Counted from the first letter of the stretch, positions 1 through 6,234 are shown. The stretch is DNA of 7,959 bases from Anaerolineales bacterium (GCA_022865865.1 JALHTN010000127.1:1-7959); one strand, 5' to 3'. The notes: generated by a model from the sequence alone, not told the origin. A program made the numbers and translations.

Positions 1-550
1 AGACATTGCCCCAGGCAACGCGCAGGTGGGTGATGCGGTGATCGTCAGTGGTACGATCGGCGATCATGGTATGGCGATCATGTCGGTTCGGGAAGGTCTC
101 GAATTTGAAACCCGCATCGTCAGCGATACAGCACCACTGCATGAATTAGTGGAAACCATGCTGGCAGCCAGCCGGGAGATCCACTGCTTGCGAGATGCGA
201 CCCGCGGCGGGTTGGCTGCAGCCCTTAACGAACTGGCTAAATCTTCCCGGTTGGGGATCGCGTTCGAAGAAGAGCAGGTGCCCCTGCGCCAGTCGGTTAA
301 AGCCGCCTGTGAGATGCTCGGGATAGATCCTCTATATGTCGCTAACGAAGGCAAGCTGGTTGCCATGGTCAAGGGTGAGATGGCGGAAGAGGTACTGGCC
401 GCCATGCACAGCCATCCCTTAGGACAGGATGCTGCCATGATAGGAAAGGTGGTTGCCGAGCACCCTGGTATGGTGGTGTCAAAAACCGGTATCGGGGGTT
501 CGCGCGTGGTAGATCTGCCCGCTGGTGAGCTCTTGCCACGCATCTGCTGA
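1..550 (+). CDS. hypE: Hydrogenase maturation factor HypE (carbamoyl dehydratase), 3' part
   Basis: HypE takes a carbamoyl group from HypF onto its C-terminal cysteine and dehydrates it with ATP to a thiocyanate, which supplies the cyanide ligands of the NiFe-hydrogenase iron centre in the cytoplasm. The frame is open from the window edge (first full codon at base 2), leaving about 182 residues, roughly the C-terminal half of a family of about 340. The sequence shows GDAVIVSGTIGDHGMAIM, the conserved RDATRGGLAAALNE segment of the PurM/AIR-synthase C-terminal fold, and the tail LPRIC, whose last residue is the modified cysteine. The GTG at 26 is inside the gene and is not a start. An intact terminal Cys implies a working enzyme and thus a hydrogenase and other hyp genes to the left, outside the window. 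Identification is firm; the missing N-terminal half cannot be judged. Confidence 0.95.
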   Translation, partial: DIAPGNAQVGDAVIVSGTIGDHGMAIMSVREGLEFETRIVSDTAPLHELVETMLAASREIHCLRDATRGGLAAALNELAKSSRLGIAFEEEQVPLRQSVKAACEMLGIDPLYVANEGKLVAMVKGEMAEEVLAAMHSHPLGQDAAMIGKVVAEHPGMVVSKTGIGGSRVVDLPAGELLPRIC

Positions 551-573
551 GAGCAGCTTGCCATCCTGATCGG

Positions 574-600
574 CTGCTTTCCGGAAAATCCGAAAGGCAG
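574..600 (+). terminator. Hairpin downstream of hypE
   Basis: Arms 574-585 and 589-600 can form a 12-bp stem with one G-U pair and one C-A mismatch around an AAA loop, starting 24 bases after the hypE stop codon. No T-run follows, so this is at best a weak or Rho-assisted terminator or an mRNA 3'-end stabiliser. Nothing else gene-like is visible between hypE and the next gene (551-696), and I found no convincing -35/-10 pair there. Confidence 0.3.
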
Positions 601-696
601 TGTAAAATTGAGGGGAACACTCAATAGATAATCACCTGTAATTTAATTCAGTGAGAAGCGAATGCACAGCAGCTGCTTCATTTAAGGAAGAGAACA

Positions 697-2172
697 ATGA
701 GCCGAATTCCCATATTCCTTGCGCGATTGGTTTTTGTTGCCCTATTTTTGGGGTTAATGGTGGGTTCCACTGGGGTGGGTTTAGCTCAAACTGATACCCC
801 GCCATCGATCCAAGAGGACACACCCGTTCCACCAACCGATGGACCGCCGCCGGAAAAAACTAAGGCACCTAGTGCTCAACCCACGGTGACTCCAGAATTT
901 GAATTTACCCCCACTCCTGCCAGGACACCATTACCAAGAGCAGAACAGGAAGATGAAAATAATTCTTCCAGCCAGTTATTCACCATCGAAGGTCCGATCA
1001 CCCAATGGGTTTCTGATTTCGCTGCTAAGAATGGGTTAGACAAGATTTACTTCTTAGGTCTCTCGGTTGAGGATTGGATCAATCTCGTCCTATCAATCCT
1101 GTTCTTCTTCGTAATTTACATTTTTGGTAAATGGCTCTTTTACCGGGGGCTTAAAGAAATCCTAAAACGAACACCTATCGAGGCAGATGTGGCTTTGCTT
1201 GAAGTGCTCAAACCGCAGATCAGCTGGTTTGTGGTGACCATCGCACTGCAGTTCAGCCTGGCGAGATTAAATTTCCTCAGTTCGGAATTTAGAGTACTGC
1301 TCAACCAGGCATTCTTTGTTATTTACCTTACCATCCTCACCGTCACTTTGTGGAAGGTTATTGATTTTGGTATGGATGTTCTATTGAGGCGCGGTAGAGA
1401 TGAAGAAGATATTCACCGTCTGCAACCGATCTACATGGTAGTCACGCGTCTCGTGCAGGTATTGCTGCTGATTGGATACGGCTCAATATTTTTCAGCTAC
1501 TTTGGTATCGATATCACCGCCTTCGCAGCTGCTTTAGGTATCGGTGGTCTGGCGATATCCCTAGCTGCGCAGGATACACTGGCGGACGCCATCGCTGGTT
1601 TCCTCATCCTTATCGATCAGCCTTTCCGGGTCGGAGACCGCATCGAGATATCCGGATTGGGTACCTGGGGTGATGTGGTGGAAATCGGCACGCGCAGCAC
1701 GCGCATCCGCACCCGCGATAATCGCCTGGTGATCGTGCCCAACTCGGCGATCGCCAAAGACCAGGTGGTCAATTACTCCTTCCCGGATCCACGATACCGG
1801 GTGCAAATCGAAGTGGGCATCGATTACGACAGCGATCTCAAAGTTGCCCGCGAGACTGCCATCGAAGCGGTTCAGGATGTGGAAGGTGTTTTGCTCGAAA
1901 AGCCAATCGATGCGTTGTTTGTGGATTTTGGGGACAACACGATCATCTTCCGCATTCGCTGGTGGATCGACTCGTATGTTGACACGCGGCGCATGTTCGA
2001 CAAGGTCAATGAAGCTTTATTGAATGGCTTTAATGAAGCAGGGATAAAAATGCCCAATGTTACTTACGATTTAAATCTCAAAGTTGATGATCAAAACGTA
2101 AAGCATTTCTCAGAAGCTGTCCGCAAAGATAAACCGGAAGAAAAACCAGATCAAATTTCCGGAGAGGAATAA
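697..2172 (+). CDS. MscS-family mechanosensitive ion channel with secretion signal and Pro/Thr-rich N-terminal region
   Basis: A small-conductance mechanosensitive channel that would open under membrane tension to release solutes during osmotic downshock. The ATG at 697 follows AAGGAAGAG (684-692). Layout of the 491 residues: signal peptide 1-30 (probable cleavage GLA/QT); a Pro/Thr-rich linker about 31-82; membrane segments near 127-149, 172-190, 203-222 and 247-268; the pore helix TM3 at about 273-306 (AALGIGGLAISLAAQDTLAD, then AGFLILIDQPFRVGD); the MscS beta domain about 308-365 with VVEIGTRSTRIRTRDNRLV and VPNSAI; the alpha/beta C-terminal domain to about 463; and a charged tail 464-491. 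It is longer than E. coli MscS (286 residues) because of the N-terminal extension. Base composition follows the domains: the TM3/beta-domain DNA is clearly GC-richer than the N-terminal region and the tail. Family assignment is firm; the gating ion and trigger cannot be told. Confidence 0.95.
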   Translation: MSRIPIFLARLVFVALFLGLMVGSTGVGLAQTDTPPSIQEDTPVPPTDGPPPEKTKAPSAQPTVTPEFEFTPTPARTPLPRAEQEDENNSSSQLFTIEGPITQWVSDFAAKNGLDKIYFLGLSVEDWINLVLSILFFFVIYIFGKWLFYRGLKEILKRTPIEADVALLEVLKPQISWFVVTIALQFSLARLNFLSSEFRVLLNQAFFVIYLTILTVTLWKVIDFGMDVLLRRGRDEEDIHRLQPIYMVVTRLVQVLLLIGYGSIFFSYFGIDITAFAAALGIGGLAISLAAQDTLADAIAGFLILIDQPFRVGDRIEISGLGTWGDVVEIGTRSTRIRTRDNRLVIVPNSAIAKDQVVNYSFPDPRYRVQIEVGIDYDSDLKVARETAIEAVQDVEGVLLEKPIDALFVDFGDNTIIFRIRWWIDSYVDTRRMFDKVNEALLNGFNEAGIKMPNVTYDLNLKVDDQNVKHFSEAVRKDKPEEKPDQISGEE

Positions 2173-2203
2173 AAACTCATCAATCCATTAAGTCACAATA
2201 AGG

Positions 2204-2236
2204 ATGCCCGGGCTACCTAACGGTGCCCGAGCATTT
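2204..2236. terminator. Shared hairpin terminator between convergent mscS-type and MFS genes
   Basis: Arms ATGCCCGGGC (2204-2213) and GCCCGAGCAT (2225-2234) pair with one C-A mismatch, and ACC/GGT inside can add three pairs around TAAC. It lies 32 bases after the mscS-type stop and about 50 bases after the MFS stop, where a bidirectional terminator would be expected. The T-tracts are poor on both sides (TTTATCATTATC on plus, CCTTATTG on minus), so efficiency is uncertain. Confidence 0.5.
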
Positions 2237-2284
2237 ATCATTATCAGCCACCGATACTACTCCATTGAACACAAGATTAATATG

Positions 2285-3592
2285 CTAGGAGGGTGACACT
2301 TCCGGTGCAGGTGTCTCTACCAGTTCTAGAACCGACTCTCCAGATTTGCGGTGGTTTTCTTCGATATTCATCACCGCGGGGATCGAATAACCCACCACAG
2401 CCATCAGAATACAAGCCAATCCGCCGATCACATACCAGCTCTGCACCCCGATCGCATCTGCTACCGGACCGGCGACGATTAAGCCCAGGGGCGCCATCGC
2501 AGAGCCCAGGCTGCCGACCAGGGTGAAGACACGGCCTTGCATTTCAGGCTCAACCGCAGATTGAAGAATCGCATGCACAGGGCCATTGACCATCGGAACC
2601 ATGGAGGCGGCGAAGAAGGCACTTACTACCCCCAGCCAAAAGAGGTTTGAGGGAATAAAGCCGATCAGCGAAAATCCAATTCCCAAGCCCAGCAACCCGA
2701 GCATGGAGGTCAGTATCCGCTTCTTAAAACCTCCCCAGGCACCCAGGGCCAATCCGCCAGCGATCATCCCAAAACCAAAAGCAGCTTCTATCCAGCCCAG
2801 CTGCAGCGGCCCACCTTTAAAATAATCAGCCACCAGTATGGGCATTAATGCGCCCGCTGGCGTAAGAAGAAAGTTAACCACCATTGCCAACAGCATCAAC
2901 ATCATCAAACCGGGCCATGACCGAACATATTGCAGACCAGAACGGAAGTCTTCCCAAAACGTGGGGGGACTCTCAGACGGAGACGTCTCTTCATGATGGG
3001 CTACCTCAGGGATGCTGATCACAAGCAGAGGCAAGATGGCGAAAGCTGCTGTCACCACATCAATTAACATGATTGCCTGCATGGGGAGGATACCCAACAA
3101 GAGCGCGCCCAGCGGCGCGGCGACAATATTGAGGCCCCCTTGAAGCATTTGGTTCAAGCCTTGGACACGCGTGAGCTGGTCGTCCGGCACCATGAGCGAG
3201 GTGGCAGCTGACATAGATGGCCAGTGGAAGCTCTCTCCAATTCCACGCACCAGCAATAAGACATAAACTGTGGTCACACCGACCGCATCGATCGCAAAGA
3301 GATAGGCCAGCAGAAGGGTCGTCAGGGCGATGGCAGCATCCACAATCAAGATGACCTGACGCCTTTTCCATCGATCGACCAGTGCGCCGGCAAAAGGTCC
3401 CAATAAGACCGTGGGTAAAAGACCGATTAAGGAGGCGATTGCCAGCACCGTTGCCGATCCGGTCTCCGCGGTCAGCCACCAGATCAATGCGAATTGCACC
3501 AGCCGGCTGCCAAATAATGATATCGCCTGTCCCCCCCAAATGGTAAAGAAGCGTGCTTTCCAGTTCGTGTCGTTCCATGATGCGTTTATCAT
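2285..3592 (-). CDS. MFS efflux transporter (MefA/EntS-like, DHA3-type)
   Basis: A 12-helix major facilitator superfamily exporter of the inner membrane, probably driven by proton antiport. The nearest recognised relatives in style are macrolide exporters (MefA) and the enterobactin exporter EntS; the substrate cannot be read from sequence. The 435-residue form opens MINASWNDTNWKARFFTIWG, with helix 1 from about 15. Loop 2-3 carries motif A, GALVDRWKRRQV (69-80). The central cytoplasmic loop is about 195-225, separating two six-helix halves, and PEMQGRVFTL (349-358) starts a segment typical of this subfamily. The C-terminal tail 411-435 is hydrophilic. I chose ATG 3592 because AGAGGT (3596-3601) precedes it, although the spacing is short. 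A GTG at 3628 would add 12 residues but has no ribosome site and lies about 12 bases from the predicted transcript start. No regulator gene is adjacent. Confidence 0.9.
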   Translation of the reverse strand: MINASWNDTNWKARFFTIWGGQAISLFGSRLVQFALIWWLTAETGSATVLAIASLIGLLPTVLLGPFAGALVDRWKRRQVILIVDAAIALTTLLLAYLFAIDAVGVTTVYVLLLVRGIGESFHWPSMSAATSLMVPDDQLTRVQGLNQMLQGGLNIVAAPLGALLLGILPMQAIMLIDVVTAAFAILPLLVISIPEVAHHEETSPSESPPTFWEDFRSGLQYVRSWPGLMMLMLLAMVVNFLLTPAGALMPILVADYFKGGPLQLGWIEAAFGFGMIAGGLALGAWGGFKKRILTSMLGLLGLGIGFSLIGFIPSNLFWLGVVSAFFAASMVPMVNGPVHAILQSAVEPEMQGRVFTLVGSLGSAMAPLGLIVAGPVADAIGVQSWYVIGGLACILMAVVGYSIPAVMNIEENHRKSGESVLELVETPAPEVSPS

Positions 3593-3647
3593 ATGACCTC
3601 TATCTATACTACCAATTTTATTAACCACTCACACAATAATACCAACA

Positions 3648-3675
3648 ATCTTACACCATTTATCAAGAATGTCAA
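3648..3675 (-). promoter_or_regulatory. Sigma-70-type promoter of the MFS exporter
   Basis: On the minus strand a perfect -35 box TTGACA (3675-3670) is followed after 16 bases by TAAGAT (3653-3648), four of six matches to the -10 consensus. Transcription would start near 3641, giving a leader of about 49 bases to ATG 3592. This supports that start over the GTG at 3628. Confidence 0.55.
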
Positions 3676-3799
3676 TAGCATACTTGATTTTATTAATAAT
3701 TCAATTGATTTATATTAAGTATTTCGTTATCGACAATCAAATTAGTTGATTATCTGATAAATCTTCGATGGCAAGGAATTAAGATTATGGCAGTGGCGG

Positions 3800-3805
3800 T
3801 ATAAT
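3800..3805 (+). promoter_or_regulatory. Perfect TATAAT -10 box predicting a leaderless dehydrogenase mRNA
   Basis: TATAAT ends 7 bases before ATG 3813, so transcription should start within a base or two of the start codon. There is no Shine-Dalgarno sequence before the ATG, which fits leaderless translation. At the -35 position (about 3777-3782) the sequence is AATTAA, a poor match, and there is no TGn extension, so an activator may be needed. Confidence 0.5.
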
Positions 3806-3812
3806 TATCGAC

Positions 3813-4796
3813 ATGACGCTTTTAGTTCACTATTCCATTGATCCCACGGTTGAGACACTGGAAATACTCCTAGTGAGATTGAATGCCGGAATCCAGCTCT
3901 CTGCGGGACAAGAAATCCAGCCTTTATCTGAATTCCAGGTATTAATAAATGGTACACCCAGCCGGGAACACATCACCGCCAGCCCAAATCTCAACAGCCT
4001 GATCATCCCTTATGCCGGCATACCTGAAAGCACCCGCGCTATCCTATCCGAGTTCCCACAGCTCAAAGTCTACAATCTGCACCACAACGCGGCGCCTACC
4101 GCTGAGATGGCGATCGCCTTACTGATGGCGGCCGCTAAATTCCTGGTACCCATCGATCGTGATTTCCGGACGCACAATTGGTCTCCCCGCTACCAAAGCA
4201 ACCCATCCCTGCTGTTGGAAGGTAAAACTGCCTTGATTCTGGGTTTTGGCCATATCGGCCAGCGGGTGGGGCGTTTCTGCCAGGCGCTTGGTATGCAGGT
4301 TATCGGAGTTCGCCGCCGACCTGCTACTCCACTGGTCTGTGAAGTACAAGCAGAAATTCACCCTCCAACCAATCTCAACCAGCTCTTACCACGCGCAGAT
4401 ACACTGATCATCACCACACCGTACACCTCTAAGACAGATCATTTAATTGGAGAACAGCAGCTGGCGCTCATGATTCCGGGCGGCATCTTGGTCAATGTAG
4501 GCCGGGGGCGAATTGTCGATCAAACTGCTCTTTATCACGCTCTCAGCGATGGCACTCTTGGTGCCGCAGGTTTGGATGTCTGGTACAGGTATCCCGGTTC
4601 ACCTGAAGAGAGATCCAGTACACCACCAGCCGATTATCCCTTTGATGAGCTCGATAATATTGTCATGAGTCCACACCGGGGCGGGGGCTCCAGAGATACA
4701 GAAATGCTGCGCATGCACCACCTGGCAGAGCTGCTTAATGCTCTCCATAATGGCAGCCCCCCTCCAAACCAGGTGGATATCAGCGCAGGTTATTGA
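3813..4796 (+). CDS. D-isomer-specific 2-hydroxyacid dehydrogenase family protein with altered active site
   Basis: A cytoplasmic NAD(P)-dependent enzyme of the family that interconverts 2-hydroxy and 2-keto acids; the exact substrate is unknown. The 327 residues match the usual length. The catalytic domain halves are about 1-95 and 285-327 around a Rossmann domain with GFGHIG (144-149). The strand after it ends GVRRRP (165-170), with arginines where NAD-specific members have an acidic residue, so NADP preference is plausible. The catalytic Arg is R231 (NVGRGRIVD) and the catalytic His is H288 (SPHRGG). The expected catalytic Glu, in the DVFxxEP motif, is replaced: the segment reads DVWYRYP (255-261), with Tyr260 at the Glu position and about five extra residues before the His. 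Stops upstream exclude an earlier ATG, GTG or TTG start. It is the first gene of a likely two-gene operon with the hydrolase 17 bases downstream. Confidence 0.87.
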   Translation: MTLLVHYSIDPTVETLEILLVRLNAGIQLSAGQEIQPLSEFQVLINGTPSREHITASPNLNSLIIPYAGIPESTRAILSEFPQLKVYNLHHNAAPTAEMAIALLMAAAKFLVPIDRDFRTHNWSPRYQSNPSLLLEGKTALILGFGHIGQRVGRFCQALGMQVIGVRRRPATPLVCEVQAEIHPPTNLNQLLPRADTLIITTPYTSKTDHLIGEQQLALMIPGGILVNVGRGRIVDQTALYHALSDGTLGAAGLDVWYRYPGSPEERSSTPPADYPFDELDNIVMSPHRGGGSRDTEMLRMHHLAELLNALHNGSPPPNQVDISAGY

Positions 4797-4802
4797 AATC
4801 TC

Positions 4803-4810
4803 AAGGAGAG
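4803..4810 (+). promoter_or_regulatory. Ribosome binding site setting the hydrolase start
   Basis: AAGGAGAG sits three bases before ATG 4814 and is the best ribosome site in the window's middle part. It rules against the TTG at 4793, which overlaps the dehydrogenase stop and would add seven residues encoded across the ribosome site itself. Confidence 0.75.
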
Positions 4811-4813
4811 ATA

Positions 4814-5431
4814 ATGACCCTTAAATTGGTCAAACAAACTGTTGGACCCTGGCCGATGAACGCATACATCCTCATCGATGAAGAATCAAATACCAGCGTC
4901 ATCATCGATCCAGGAGCAGATGCGGATGCAATCTTGTCCATGACAGATGGCACCCAGCTGGCTGCTATCTTCATCACTCATAGTCACCCCGATCATGTCG
5001 GTGCCCTGGCTGAGGTCAAGGCTGCTGTCCAGGCACCCGTATACATCAACCAGGCGGAGGCACAGGCTTTCAAATTGGCGTTTGATATCCCACTGCTGGA
5101 TGGTCAGCTAATCCCCATCGGGAATCAGCAATTGCGTGCCATTCACACTCCAGGACACACACCCGGCATGACCTGCTTAGACCTTGGAGATGGACGGATA
5201 TTGGTTGGAGACACGATCTTTGTTGGTGGACCCGGCAAGACCTGGTCAGGTAAGGATTTCGCCACCACCATGCAAAGCATGCAGCAGATTGTGTTCGCCT
5301 GGCCCGATGAGACCCTCTTTTATCCTGGTCATGGACCCAGCGGATCGATCGGCCAGGAGCGTCCTGCTTTCAACGCCTTCATCGCGCAGGGCTGGTCGCG
5401 CAAACTGCACGGCGACGTGACCTGGGAATAA
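4814..5431 (+). CDS. Metallo-beta-lactamase-fold hydrolase, glyoxalase II-like
   Basis: A cytoplasmic dinuclear-metal hydrolase of the glyoxalase II-like branch of the metallo-beta-lactamase superfamily, whose best-known members cleave thioesters. All metal ligands are present in the 205 residues: HSHPDH at 56-61 (His56, His58, Asp60, His61), His115 in HTPGHTPG, Asp133 in GDTIF, and His173 in YPGHG. There is no signal peptide, and the protein lacks the long C-terminal helical domain that binds glutathione in classical glyoxalase II, as in the many short bacterial members. The gene starts 17 bases after the dehydrogenase stop, with its ribosome site in the gap, so the two are probably co-transcribed. 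A joint pathway is possible, in which the hydrolase frees a 2-hydroxy acid and the dehydrogenase oxidises it. That is inference; sulfur or thiol-ester substrates are alternatives. Confidence 0.9.
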   Translation: MTLKLVKQTVGPWPMNAYILIDEESNTSVIIDPGADADAILSMTDGTQLAAIFITHSHPDHVGALAEVKAAVQAPVYINQAEAQAFKLAFDIPLLDGQLIPIGNQQLRAIHTPGHTPGMTCLDLGDGRILVGDTIFVGGPGKTWSGKDFATTMQSMQQIVFAWPDETLFYPGHGPSGSIGQERPAFNAFIAQGWSRKLHGDVTWE

Positions 5432-5738
5432 TCTCCCCCCTAAACTCATAAACCCCCTGCAGAGGCGAAGCATCCGGGCAAAAGTAATTTGTCGATAGAT
5501 GGAATTAATAAATCACCCCGCTGACGATTGAGACAGCCAACCTGATTATGTGTGAGAATTCACTCCTTGAATATCTCTGATCCCCAGCCTTTTCTGTCGT
5601 GAGGCAGAAGACCAAAGCCACCATAAGCAGCTTATTCCAGCATCATTAGGGATGTATCCAATGAACGATCCGATCTCTGGAAGCGACATCCTTCCAACAA
5701 ATCTTTTTTGCGCACTGGACGGGGATCATAGAAAAATA
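5432..5738. other. Gene-free intergenic stretch with a possible repeat fragment and hairpins
   Basis: No credible reading frame is seen on either strand; the short frames here are antisense or out-of-phase shadows. About 5459-5475 reads GGCGAAGCATCCGGGCA. From memory this resembles one arm of the short GGGCGAAGCAT(T/C)CGGGC inverted-repeat elements scattered in some Chloroflexota and cyanobacterial genomes, but no opposite arm is present here, so at most it is a remnant. A 7-bp hairpin is possible at 5590-5611 without a T-run. No clear terminator directly follows the hydrolase gene. Confidence 0.3.
5678..5709 (+). terminator. Weak terminator-like hairpin with T-run
   Basis: TGGAAG (5678-5683) and CTTCCA (5691-5696) form a 6-bp stem with a 7-base loop, followed after seven bases by TTTTTT (5704-5709). 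The gap before the T-run is too long for a classical terminator. It could end read-through from the hydrolase operon or a small untranslated transcript from 5432-5700. Confidence 0.2.
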
Positions 5739-5744
5739 TATAAT
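5716..5744 (+). promoter_or_regulatory. Promoter of the small secreted protein gene
   Basis: TGGACG (5716-5721, four of six matches to TTGACA) and a perfect TATAAT (5739-5744) are spaced by 17 bases. Transcription would begin near 5751, giving a leader of about 58 bases ending in AAAGGAG (5796-5802), six bases before ATG 5809. Confidence 0.6.
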
Positions 5745-5808
5745 TAAAAGGCTAATCAAATAGCGCATTACGCCACCCAATCGAGATCTGGAATGAAAGG
5801 AGAAACAA

Positions 5809-6213
5809 ATGAAAAAGAAATTCATCCTCATCCTAGCCTTGGCGCTCCTGGTCGCCCTGGCGCTCAGCGTAGTATCCGCCTCAGCAGCCAGCGACCTGGT
5901 CGGCTTGACCATTAAGAACAGGACCGATGGAGTTGTCTGGGTCAGCTTGCTTTCGCCTGACAATGTATATGTCTACTGGCTGGAAGTCCCTGCGGGAGAG
6001 ACGATGAGCTACACTGTACCAAGGGCAGTCTATTCACACAGCACAGTTGCCTGCGGAAAGACCGCCACCGGTTCGGTGGACATTAGAAAACTCACCACAC
6101 TGGTCTTTACTCACTGCGAAGGAAAACCGCCCAATGCGGGTGAGCGCTCGATCGAAAAAGTGCACCTGGTTGACTCGCCCGATCGGGGAGACTTTAACTA
6201 CCAGTTTGAGTGA
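5809..6213 (+). CDS. Small secreted protein of unknown function (134 aa)
   Basis: I do not recognise a family. The ATG at 5809 is fixed by AAAGGAG six bases upstream and by a textbook signal peptide: MKKK, then a hydrophobic core 5-21, and probable cleavage after SASA or SASAA (residues 26-27). The mature part, about 107 residues, alternates hydrophobic and polar residues (GLTIKNRTDGVVWVSLLSP; VYVYWLEVPAGETMSYTV), suggesting a small beta-sandwich. It has exactly two cysteines, C82 and C103, which could form one disulfide outside the cell. There is no lipobox, LPxTG or second membrane segment, so it is probably released or periplasm-like rather than anchored. It is a single-gene unit, with a strong promoter and ribosome site in front and a strong terminator behind, which suggests high expression. 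Real gene: high confidence. Role: unknown. Confidence 0.8.
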   Translation: MKKKFILILALALLVALALSVVSASAASDLVGLTIKNRTDGVVWVSLLSPDNVYVYWLEVPAGETMSYTVPRAVYSHSTVACGKTATGSVDIRKLTTLVFTHCEGKPPNAGERSIEKVHLVDSPDRGDFNYQFE

Positions 6214-6234
6214 GCAAGTAATTTCTACAGCAAC

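Larger units (their letters stand above)
3593..3812. promoter_or_regulatory. AT-rich divergent control region with palindromes and a direct repeat
   Basis: This 220-bp region between the divergent exporter and dehydrogenase genes is visibly AT-rich compared with the genes on either side. Besides the two promoters it holds the palindromes TTATTAATAA (3690-3699), TCAATTGA (3701-3708) and TTATCTGATAA (3750-3760), and an inverted repeat AATCAA-N5-TTGATT (3735-3751). A 9-base direct repeat TTATCGACA occurs at 3727-3735 and 3805-3813. The second copy begins on the last base of the dehydrogenase -10 box and ends on the first base of its start codon, a place where a bound repressor would block initiation. 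Some such repeats are expected by chance in AT-rich DNA, so the operator role is a guess. Confidence 0.4.

Noticed and set aside
64..624. 186-residue open frame on the minus strand opposite hypE
   Set aside because: It is antisense to a firmly identified gene, its composition is Ser/Pro/Arg-rich without motifs, and it has no ribosome site; an out-of-frame shadow.
603..645. Possible -10 boxes (TAAAAT at 603, GATAAT at 627) upstream of the MscS-type gene
   Set aside because: Neither has an acceptable -35 element at 16-18 bases or a TGn extension, so no promoter is called.
3060..3578. 172-residue minus-strand frame inside the MFS gene
   Set aside because: It overlaps the exporter in another frame and encodes no membrane or domain pattern; a shadow of the exporter coding sequence.
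3626..3628. GTG as the MFS start (447 aa)
   Set aside because: There is no ribosome site and it lies only about 12 bases from the predicted transcript start; ATG 3592 has AGAGGT upstream and gives a normal family N-terminus.
4793..4795. TTG as the hydrolase start
   Set aside because: It overlaps the dehydrogenase stop codon, and the excellent ribosome site AAGGAGAG lies between it and ATG 4814.
5184..5473. Two overlapping frames (plus 5184-5420 and minus 5246-5473) within and after the hydrolase gene
   Set aside because: Both mostly overlap the metal-binding coding sequence and show no family features or ribosome sites.
5646..5963. 105-residue minus-strand frame across the secreted-protein promoter
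   Set aside because: It runs antisense through the signal peptide region and the clear promoter and ribosome site of the plus-strand gene.
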